From Gammaproteobacteria bacterium (GTDB lineage: Bacteria > Pseudomonadota > Gammaproteobacteria > Xanthomonadales > Xanthomonadaceae), in NCBI GenBank assembly GCA_012510865.1, contig JAAZHF010000096.1:1-6937 (forward strand): DNA of 6,937 nt. Reading direction: 5' to 3'. Made by a program: the position numbers and the translations under genes. Positions 1 to 4,937 of this stretch are shown one piece after another (within the stretch, counting starts at the first letter, position 1; every line of letters begins with the position of its first letter). Under the pieces are notes generated by a model. It had not been told where the DNA came from and did not search any database. It saw only the letters and a program-made list of their open reading frames with translations.

Positions 1-114
1 CGGGGCCGGGCCGTCGCCGAAGGGGGTCGTCGCGTTGACCGTGAGCTCGCCCGCGCCGGCGCACTTGGCGCAATGCCGGACGATGCAGGTCCGGGTGATT
101 TCGGGATGGCTCAC
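1..114 (-). CDS. Partial hypothetical protein with CxxC-type cysteines (5' end only)
   Basis: Only the first 38 codons are in the window; the gene continues past base 1. It opens with GTG at 114-112, inside the stop of the upstream helix-turn-helix gene (GTGA overlap, 111-114). A good Shine-Dalgarno sequence, GGAGG, sits 6 nt before the GTG. The visible protein has cysteines at residues 10, 15 and 18 (TCIVRHCAKCAG), with a CxxC pair and a nearby histidine at residue 14, so a small zinc-binding fold is possible. There is no in-frame stop in the visible part. The family is not recognised. The start is well supported by the overlap and the ribosome binding site; the zinc idea is inference from cysteine spacing. 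Confidence 0.6.
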   Translation of the reverse strand, partial: MSHPEITRTCIVRHCAKCAGAGELTVNATTPFGDGPAP

Positions 115-416
115 GGCTCGCCTCCGGTGGCCTTGGCGGCGATATTCCGCGGCCTATCGAACGTGTGGCGGATCGCAGGATCGACGCCGTAGCACTCGGC
201 AAGGGCGAGGGTCCACCTGTATGCGGTCGCCCTGCAGACGTTGAATCTGTCCATCACCGACTCATGCGTGGGGAACCTTTTCTGCTCGATGGCCCACCGC
301 ATGAACTTCATTGCCGCCAGCATCTGGCCGTAACCAGCAAGGTCGTGCTTGGTGGCGTTGTACCGGCGCGGCCTTTCGCACAGGGACAGCAGGTGGTCGG
401 CGTAGGAGCGACTCAC
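111..416 (-). CDS. Small helix-turn-helix DNA-binding protein (101 aa)
   Basis: The protein has 101 residues and starts at GTG (416-414), overlapping the upstream stop as GTGA. The start is fixed by a near-perfect Shine-Dalgarno, AAAGGAGGT, 7 nt upstream. Longer readings of this frame run back through the neighbouring gene and lack such a site. Residues about 48-75 (FPTHESVMDRFNVCRATAYRWTLAL, given here in part as RFNVCRATAYRW) read as a helix-turn-helix: a first helix, a turn, then a recognition helix with the ATAYRW pattern common in phage and transposon DNA-binding proteins. Residues 26-45 form another amphipathic helix. It is probably a phage regulator or accessory DNA-binding protein, and it could act on the repeat cluster upstream of this gene group. 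That target is inference. Confidence 0.8.
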   Translation of the reverse strand: MSRSYADHLLSLCERPRRYNATKHDLAGYGQMLAAMKFMRWAIEQKRFPTHESVMDRFNVCRATAYRWTLALAECYGVDPAIRHTFDRPRNIAAKATGGEP

Positions 417-766
417 GACCGCACCTCCTTTCGCCGGTCCGGCAGCAGCCCGTCGCGGTACATGCGCCCGTGGATCGAGCGGGCGTAGGCGTCCAGCGCG
501 TCGAAGTCGCGGTCGATCCGGGCAAGCTGCGCGTCTACCCATGCCTGCAGGTGCGCCGACGACACCGGACGCAGCGGGTAGATCGGCAGCGGGGCGCGCT
601 CCTCCGGCTCCGTCCGGCCCGTCCACTCGGGGGACGAAATGTCGCCGTTGCCAGTAATGACGCCGGTCGAGTCCGTGCTGTGCTCGGGAGCCGCAGGGGT
701 CTCCGGCAGCGGTGTGCGGCCGATGATGCGGACCAGGTCGGATTCGAGGCGGGCCATGAGGTTCAT
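413..766 (-). CDS. Hypothetical phage protein (117 aa)
   Basis: The family is not recognised. The ATG at 766-764 overlaps the TGA of the 57-residue gene (ATGA), and GAGG lies 7 nt upstream, so this start is preferred over an in-frame ATG at 805. The layout is a short N-terminal amphipathic helix (residues 1-16), a long Pro/Ser/Thr/Glu-rich stretch that is probably disordered (about 18-66), then a helical C-terminal part (about 68-108; AHLQAWVDAQLARIDRDFDA is its core). There are no cysteines, membrane segment or signal peptide. A flexible linker between two helical ends suits a protein-binding adaptor, but this is only a structural impression. Its stop overlaps the GTG of the downstream HTH gene. 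Confidence 0.75.
   Translation of the reverse strand: MNLMARLESDLVRIIGRTPLPETPAAPEHSTDSTGVITGNGDISSPEWTGRTEPEERAPLPIYPLRPVSSAHLQAWVDAQLARIDRDFDALDAYARSIHGRMYRDGLLPDRRKEVRS
423..431 (-). promoter_or_regulatory. Strong Shine-Dalgarno of the HTH gene
   Basis: AAAGGAGGT on the minus strand is almost fully complementary to the 3' end of 16S rRNA, with a 7-nt spacer to the GTG at 416. It lies inside the end of the upstream 117-residue gene. It decides the GTG start and suggests that this gene is translated more strongly than its neighbours. Confidence 0.8.
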
Positions 767-936
767 GCGGACACCTCGGCAAAGATGCTGTCGAGGTTGC
801 GCCACACGGCAGGGCCAGCGACGGACTGCGACTTCACGATGGCAGCGGCTTCCGCGTAGGACTTCCCATCGTCCATGTGCCAGCGGATGTTCCGCTCCAT
901 GCGGTCCTGCATCTTCTGGATCAGCGCCTTCTGCAT
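763..936 (-). CDS. Small hypothetical protein (57 aa), first gene of the distal cluster
   Basis: Not recognised. The chosen ATG at 936-934 is preceded by GGAG 8 nt upstream (with GAGG closer in). A longer reading would start at 996 inside the candidate promoter -10 box and lacks a ribosome site. The product is short and helical: a basic, amphipathic helix at residues 1-20 (KALIQKMQDRMERNIRWHM), then a second helical stretch around SYAEAAAIVKSQ (residues 26-37). The second part vaguely resembles a helix-turn-helix half, but it is too short to claim. It is the first gene after the repeat-rich gap at 996-1060, and its stop overlaps the next start as ATGA. A regulatory or host-interacting role is guesswork from position. 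Confidence 0.7.
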   Translation of the reverse strand: MQKALIQKMQDRMERNIRWHMDDGKSYAEAAAIVKSQSVAGPAVWRNLDSIFAEVSA

Positions 937-995
937 TTCCTCGTCTCCCGTTGCCCCTCGCCGGTCAGTCGGCGGTGTCGGTGGGGCGTGGGACA

Positions 996-1024
996 ACTAT
1001 GCGTGATGCGTAGCAACTACGCAA
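996..1024 (-). promoter_or_regulatory. Candidate sigma70-type promoter for the distal gene cluster
   Basis: On the minus strand TTGCGT (1024-1019) is followed by exactly 17 nt and then CATAGT (1001-996). The first matches TTGACA in three positions and the second TATAAT in four, with ideal spacing. Transcription would begin near 989, about 50 nt before the 57-residue gene. The -35 box lies within the inverted repeat at 1007-1023 and the -10 box is within the outer repeat arm at 996-1004, the arrangement expected when a bound repressor blocks RNA polymerase. The box matches are moderate, so this is a prediction. Confidence 0.45.
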
Positions 1025-1060
1025 TGCCCCATGCGTACGAAAGTACGCCCAACGCATAGT
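996..1060. promoter_or_regulatory. Operator-like array of nested inverted repeats in the 937-1074 gap
   Basis: This is the core of the 138-bp noncoding gap between the helicase and the 57-residue gene. Three perfect inverted repeats occur in 65 bp. The outer arms are ACTATGCGT (996-1004) and ACGCATAGT (1052-1060). Inside are TGCGTAG-CAA-CTACGCA (1007-1023) and GCGTAC-GAAA-GTACGC (1033-1048). Both inner repeats fit ATGCGTA-N5/6-TACGC, with centres about 25 bp apart. The ATGCGT half-site also occurs as a tandem pair with a 7-nt period (999-1004, 1006-1011). There is no U-tract after any stem, so intrinsic termination is unlikely. Multiple dyads overlapping a promoter are typical of phage repressor operators. 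The binding protein is unknown. Confidence 0.65.
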
Positions 1061-1074
1061 CCTTTAACGGGCGT

Positions 1075-2742
1075 TCAGTTTTGACCGACAGCCCGCAGGA
1101 GCCAGTCCGGCGCGCTGCGGGCGGCCGGAAGCGCCCCCTGAGCCGCCGGCTGCGCCTCGTCGAACTCGTGCGCCTTGATCGCCGGGTACTTGTTCGTCTC
1201 GTCCACCACGATCCGGGCAGGCGTCGGCAGCCCCCACGCGCGGGGCAGGGCTTCTTCCACCGTGCGCGGAACCTGCGGCGTGGCCGGCTCCCGGCGCAGC
1301 CACCATTCCAGCGCCCGCGTGCGCGCGAACCCGGAGTGCTCGAGGCACACCCACTCGCTGATCCGCCTCAGCCCACACTGGTAGGTCACGCGCATGGAAG
1401 GCGGCTTGCCGCCCTTGCCGGCGTGCCGCTCGTAGCGGACCGAGTCCACCGTATGCGTTCGCACCACGCGCTCGCGCTCGGTCGACAGCACCGGCGCGCC
1501 GACCGGGCGGTCGAGGTGGTCGGGCGCGGCCGCCGTGAACTCGTGCCCACACTCCGGGCACGTCCGGCAGCCGGTGGGGATCAGGGCTTGGCAGCCGGGG
1601 CACGCCTTGGCCGCGCCGGTCTGGACCGTTGCCGGGCCCGTGCGCCGGACGGGCCGCACGCGGATCTGGTCGACGGGGCCATGCTCGAGCACGTTGCCCG
1701 CGTAGTCCAGGACCAGACAGTCGGTCTTGCTCGGGTGCATCCGGAAGCCGCGCCCGCATTGCTGGTAGTAAAGACCCGGGCTCTTGGTCGGCCGGAGCAT
1801 CGCCACGCAGTCAATGTGCGGGGCGTCGAAGCCTTCGGACAGGACGTTAACGTTCACCAGGGCGCGCAGGCCGCCCGACTGGAATTCGGCCAGCACAGCG
1901 TCGCGCTCCGCGGCGGGCGTCCCGCCATGCACCAGCCCGGTGGCGATGCCGCGCCGTTGCAGGGCATCGCGGACGGCTTCGGCGTGCGCCACGTTCACGC
2001 AGAACACGATCCACGCGTCGCGGTCGGCTGCCCGGGCGCACAGGTCGTCCGCCGTGCGCTCAACAAGGCCCAGCATCGCGTCGGCCAGCTGCCCCTCGTC
2101 GTACTCGCCGGCCTTGACGCGCACGCCCGACAGGTCGGGCGTGTCGCCCAGCTTCGACACCAGCGGGCACAGGTAGCCTTGCTCGATCAGCTCCGGGATG
2201 CGGGCCTCGTAGGCGACCTCGTTCAGGATGTAGTCCGGCCCGCACACCGGCACCGCCTGGCCTTGCAGCCGGTAGGGCGTGGCCGTCAGGCCCACGACAC
2301 GCAGGTTCGGGTTCTGGCGGCGGCACTCCTCGATGAAGCGCCGGTAGCGGCCCTCGCCCTTGAGCGGGATCCGGTGGGCCTCGTCGATCAGCAACAGGTC
2401 GAACCGGCCTAGCGCGGTGGCGCGGTGGGCGACGGACTGGATCTGCAGGAACAGGATCGGATCGAAGCGATCGCGCCGGTTGAGGCTCGCCGAGTAGATA
2501 CCCAGCGGCAGGTCGGGCGCCACCGCGCGGAACTTGTCCGCGTTCTGCGCGACGAGCTCCTGCGTGTGCGCCACGATGCCCACGCGACCGCCCCAGTTGA
2601 TGTGCGCGTCGCGGGCAATGGCCGCCATGAGGGGCGACTTGCCGGCGCCGGTCGGGAGCACCAGTGCGGGGTTGCCGGGGCGGGCGCGCAGGTAGTCCCA
2701 GCAGGCTTCGAGGGCGGCGGTCTGGTAGTCGCGTAGTTGCAT
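1075..2742 (-). CDS. SF2 DEAH-box helicase with zinc ribbon (phage replication/recombination)
   Basis: The protein has 555 residues. Visible superfamily 2 motifs are LRDYQ near the N-terminus (3-7), Walker A PTGAGKS (30-36), DEAH (120-123), TATP (153-156), VNVNVLSEGFDAP (296-308) and QQCGRGFR (327-334, arginine-finger motif VI). Together they define two RecA-like lobes that use ATP to translocate on or unwind nucleic acid. After the motor comes a likely zinc ribbon (C381, C384, C395, C398). A C-terminal domain follows (about 420-515; it includes SEWVCLEHSGFARTRALEWW), which I associate with phage helicases. The ATG shares its A with the stop of the GIY-YIG gene (TAATG), and no purine-rich ribosome site precedes it, so translation probably depends on re-initiation. 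The role is inferred: unwinding or annealing during phage replication and recombination. The substrate cannot be told from sequence. Confidence 0.93.
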   Translation of the reverse strand: MQLRDYQTAALEACWDYLRARPGNPALVLPTGAGKSPLMAAIARDAHINWGGRVGIVAHTQELVAQNADKFRAVAPDLPLGIYSASLNRRDRFDPILFLQIQSVAHRATALGRFDLLLIDEAHRIPLKGEGRYRRFIEECRRQNPNLRVVGLTATPYRLQGQAVPVCGPDYILNEVAYEARIPELIEQGYLCPLVSKLGDTPDLSGVRVKAGEYDEGQLADAMLGLVERTADDLCARAADRDAWIVFCVNVAHAEAVRDALQRRGIATGLVHGGTPAAERDAVLAEFQSGGLRALVNVNVLSEGFDAPHIDCVAMLRPTKSPGLYYQQCGRGFRMHPSKTDCLVLDYAGNVLEHGPVDQIRVRPVRRTGPATVQTGAAKACPGCQALIPTGCRTCPECGHEFTAAAPDHLDRPVGAPVLSTERERVVRTHTVDSVRYERHAGKGGKPPSMRVTYQCGLRRISEWVCLEHSGFARTRALEWWLRREPATPQVPRTVEEALPRAWGLPTPARIVVDETNKYPAIKAHEFDEAQPAAQGALPAARSAPDWLLRAVGQN

Positions 2743-3545
2743 TAGGCGGCCAAGGAAAGCGGGTTGTGCTGGCGATTGAAGATCGGACGCTCACGGAGAA
2801 TCGCAGCAACCTCCGCGCGCTCGGCGTCGGCGCGGGTCGGGAAGTGTTCAATCGTGATGGACGCGATCAAGGGGAACCATGCGGAGTCGGTGCGATGCGC
2901 CGACAGCCGGTTCACATGATTGTTGGAGATGCCGACGTACAAGAGCGTCCCGTCCGCAGCGAAGTGACGATAAAGCTGCGCAGGCGATGAGGCATCTTGC
3001 GCGGCCTTCAAGAAACGGCGGGCCTTGCGGCGATGCTCCAGAATGTCGCGCTGCGACTTGAGCGACAGATACTCTTGGAATCGCTGGATGCGGGCGCGGA
3101 TTTGCCCATAGGTAAAAACTCGCCCGCGGCACCATGAGACATCTCTGTGGAAATTGCGCACTTCGCTAAAGGCTACGAGCCTCTTGCTTGTTGTTCTGTA
3201 GTTCTTGTCCTCTTTTGCGAATCGGCCAAGGCCCTCCTTTTCGCTGTAGTACAGAGTTTCTCTCATTTTCAGACTGCCAGCGCCGTTGAATTCTCCGATG
3301 CTTCCATACCTGGTTACTGCGTCGTTCCATTGTTCAACGGTGCAATGGCCTTTGTGGAAAATTCGGAAGTACCTTGTTAGCGCCTGATTCCTCGTGTCCT
3401 CCCAATCTGGCATAAACCATGAGGCCGCTAAGTGGAACATTTCGCGCGTGTATTCGCCGTTTCCCTTTGCCTCTAGGAGGCCGCTGCCCCACTTCCTCCT
3501 CCATGCGTAGTGTGCTCTCCAAATGCCCCGCCTCCTTTCCCCCAT
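2742..3545 (-). CDS. GIY-YIG nuclease with an AT-rich novel N-terminal region
   Basis: The protein has 267 residues. Residues 191-261 form a compact GIY-YIG domain: LYR (191-193) and LLYVGIS (201-207) are the two halves of the name motif. The conserved Arg is R213 (NRLSAH), the metal-binding Glu is E242 or E245, and the closing Asn lies in FNRQHN. Residues 1-185 are basic and aromatic-rich and match no family I know; they may bind DNA. ATG 3545-3543 is chosen because it overlaps the upstream stop (TGATG) and has GGAGG 8 nt upstream. A longer in-frame reading to 3740 would overlay the neighbouring gene. The N-terminal half falls to about 48% G+C and uses many AGG/AGA arginine codons near the start, while the nuclease domain is near 60-65%. 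It could be a homing-type endonuclease or an accessory phage nuclease. Confidence 0.85.
   Translation of the reverse strand: MGERRRGIWRAHYAWRRKWGSGLLEAKGNGEYTREMFHLAASWFMPDWEDTRNQALTRYFRIFHKGHCTVEQWNDAVTRYGSIGEFNGAGSLKMRETLYYSEKEGLGRFAKEDKNYRTTSKRLVAFSEVRNFHRDVSWCRGRVFTYGQIRARIQRFQEYLSLKSQRDILEHRRKARRFLKAAQDASSPAQLYRHFAADGTLLYVGISNNHVNRLSAHRTDSAWFPLIASITIEHFPTRADAERAEVAAILRERPIFNRQHNPLSLAA
3061..3480. other. Low-GC island inside the GIY-YIG gene
   Basis: Hand counting gives about 48% G+C for 3181-3420 (116 of 240) and 52-58% on the shoulders. Sample lines in the helicase and HNH genes give 70-72%. The dip lies wholly within one open frame, so it marks foreign or recently recruited coding DNA and not a gap. 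I found no flanking repeats or inverted ends that would indicate an insertion sequence. Confidence 0.75.
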
Positions 3546-3838
3546 CACGCCGCCCTCCGCACATACCGCCGCTCGATGCGGCCCGTGATCCCACGCGCCT
3601 CGATCTCGTGCGCCAGGTCGTCGCGGATCGAGCGGTACAGCCCGATCAGCCCCGCATCCCGGCTGTACACGCCCACCACGTCCTCGAACACCGCGTCCGC
3701 GTAGCTCTCCAACGTCACCCGGCCCTCCGGACTCAGGCACAGGGCCAGCGGCGCTTGGCGCTCCATGACGCGCTCCGCGGCCCGGTCAGCGAGCTCGCGC
3801 GCGCTGAACCGGGACAGGGTGCCTACACGCACGTCCAT
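3545..3838 (-). CDS. Hypothetical phage protein (97 aa)
   Basis: Not recognised. The ATG at 3838-3836 shares one base with the upstream stop (TGATG). A GTG one codon earlier is also possible. A modest Shine-Dalgarno, AGGG, lies 8 nt before the ATG. The product is soluble, charged and mostly helical: an N-terminal helix rich in Arg and Glu (SARELADRAAERVMERQ), a short strand-like stretch (PLALCLSPEGRVTL), an acidic hydrophobic stretch (ADAVFEDVVGVY) and an arginine-rich C-terminus (residues 83-95). There is no signal peptide, membrane segment or metal motif. Its neighbours suggest an accessory role in phage DNA metabolism, but nothing in the sequence says which. Its stop overlaps the ATG of the GIY-YIG gene. 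Confidence 0.75.
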   Translation of the reverse strand: MDVRVGTLSRFSARELADRAAERVMERQAPLALCLSPEGRVTLESYADAVFEDVVGVYSRDAGLIGLYRSIRDDLAHEIEARGITGRIERRYVRRAA

Positions 3839-4113
3839 CACGCCACCCTGCGTCGCGCGTCGAACGACAGGACGCGCGGCTGGGGACGCTCGATCTCCGT
3901 GGGCGCATCCACGCCGCCGGGGAGCATCCCGGTCTCGTCCAGCACCTTGCAGGCGTCCAGCTCAACGCGCACCGCCGCGACGTACTGCGCGGCAATGCCG
4001 CTGGTCGCCTTGGCCTTCTCGATCACGACGCGGGCCTCGTCGGCCGTAAGGTCGCTGTCGGCCAGCTCGGCCATCTGCTTCAGCAGGAAATCACGGACAT
4101 CCTTCACGCTCAT
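3838..4113 (-). CDS. Small helical phage protein (91 aa), unknown function
   Basis: The ATG at 4113-4111 overlaps the upstream TGA (ATGA), with GAGG 6 nt upstream. The first 65 residues should be almost entirely alpha-helical (VRDFLLKQMAELADSDLT, then ARVVIEKAKATSGIAAQYVA, then VRVELDACKVLDETGMLP). The C-terminal 25 residues are Pro/Arg-rich and probably loose. The pattern (an opening helix that begins with a DVRDFL-like motif, a KATSGIA segment and a DA..V.DE..MLP ending) reminds me of small helical proteins found beside HNH genes in phages and prophages. I cannot name a family and no function is established from what I see. The position, directly coupled to the HNH-type gene, makes a partner role conceivable. 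Confidence 0.78.
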   Translation of the reverse strand: MSVKDVRDFLLKQMAELADSDLTADEARVVIEKAKATSGIAAQYVAAVRVELDACKVLDETGMLPGGVDAPTEIERPQPRVLSFDARRRVA

Positions 4114-4937
4114 TCTTCACCTCGGGTTCGGTTGTTGATCTTGCGGTTGAGCGCCCCCCGCAGCTGCACCAGGCGGGCAACGTCGGGCGGCAGGTTTTCC
4201 CAGAAGCTGTTGCGCTTCATGTTCTCGGCGCGGGTGATGCACTCGAGGATGTCGGGGGTGATGGCAGCGAGCTCGGTCGTCGCCTTGCCATCGCGGAACC
4301 GGACCACGTGGCCCTTCGGCACGGGGCCGTGCGCGGCCTCCCAGACCAGAACCCGTACCGGCTTCCAGTTGCGGCGGCTCATGCCGGGCGTCCGGTCGTC
4401 GGCCACCTTCTGCTCAAGGTCGCCCGCTGTCGTCACGCGGTAGCTGCCGACTGGAACCCAGTTGTAGGGCATCTCGCCGGGCCGGAATTGCGTGGCGGCG
4501 GCAGCCTGCGGAGCCATCCACTCCGACTGGGGCAGGCCCGTGTTCCATCCGCGCCCCTTCGCCAGCCCTGCGCGGCTGTTCTCGTGCCGCCCCTCCGCCC
4601 ACCGCCGGCGCGTGCACTCGCGTGCCCAGTCGCTGCTCTTGCGGAGCCCCAGCGCGTGCGCCTTCATGTAAAGGGCGTGCTCCGTGCAGCCGATGTCGGC
4701 GGCAATGGCGGCGGCGGTCTCCGATTCGTACCTCCTTGAAAGCTCGGCTTCGGCTTCGGGCGTCCAGGCGAACTTGCGCGCGATTGCTCGGCGCAGCGTG
4801 ACGCCGTGACGGATGGCGCGCACCCGCACCAGCTTCGGGTCGCAGCCGATCCGGGCGGCAATCTCCGGCGCGGCAAGACCCTTCGCCGCCAGCCGTTGCA
4901 GGGCGCGTGTGTGGGCGTCGGTCCAGAGAAACCTCAC
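4110..4937 (-). CDS. HNH-type endonuclease-like protein with tandem HTH-like repeats
   Basis: The protein has 275 residues. It starts at GTG (4937-4935), overlapping the exonuclease stop as GTGA, with GGAGG 4 nt upstream. Residues 5-50 and 58-100 are two related units, each beginning WT (WTDAHTRALQRL; WTPEAEAELSRRY), followed by an AAxIAxxIGC segment and a helix ending HGVTLR or ALGLRK. They look like duplicated Myb/HTH-type DNA-binding modules. The linker (110-190) is basic and Gly/Trp/Pro-rich. The C-terminal core (190-245; VLVWEAAHGPVPKGHVVRF, then ITRAENMKRNSF) matches the phage HNH family in which GHVV.F.DG is followed by a DNLE-type stretch and SRAENM. Here the DNLE position reads DILE (229-232), so the middle Asn seems lost. 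It is either a divergent nuclease or a DNA-binding derivative. Confidence 0.82.
   Translation of the reverse strand: MRFLWTDAHTRALQRLAAKGLAAPEIAARIGCDPKLVRVRAIRHGVTLRRAIARKFAWTPEAEAELSRRYESETAAAIAADIGCTEHALYMKAHALGLRKSSDWARECTRRRWAEGRHENSRAGLAKGRGWNTGLPQSEWMAPQAAAATQFRPGEMPYNWVPVGSYRVTTAGDLEQKVADDRTPGMSRRNWKPVRVLVWEAAHGPVPKGHVVRFRDGKATTELAAITPDILECITRAENMKRNSFWENLPPDVARLVQLRGALNRKINNRTRGEE

Noticed and set aside
111..782. 223-codon reading of the HTH gene's frame
   Set aside because: The upstream half overlays the 117-residue gene in another frame and is Pro/Arg/Gly-rich. The GTG at 416 with AAAGGAGGT is the real start.
1033..1048. GAAA-tetraloop hairpin as intrinsic terminator of the helicase transcript
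   Set aside because: The 6-bp stem is not followed by a T-run on either strand, and its half-sites match the other dyads in the gap, so an operator explains it better.
996..1060. Short CRISPR-like array
   Set aside because: Repeat units are too short, inverted in part and irregularly spaced; there are no spacers of constant length and no cas operon.
1081..2412. 443-codon open frame on the plus strand
   Set aside because: It lies opposite the helicase, whose motifs are clear. Its Arg/His/Pro-rich translation is typical of antisense of GC-rich coding DNA and shows no domain.
3147..3380. 77-codon plus-strand open frame in the low-GC island
   Set aside because: It gives a hydrophobic product but lies opposite the GIY-YIG gene, whose N-terminal frame is open and coupled at both ends. 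No ribosome site was seen.
3546..3740. N-terminal extension of the GIY-YIG gene to 3740
   Set aside because: It overlaps the 97-residue gene completely and has shadow-like composition. The TGATG junction with GGAGG supports the start at 3545.
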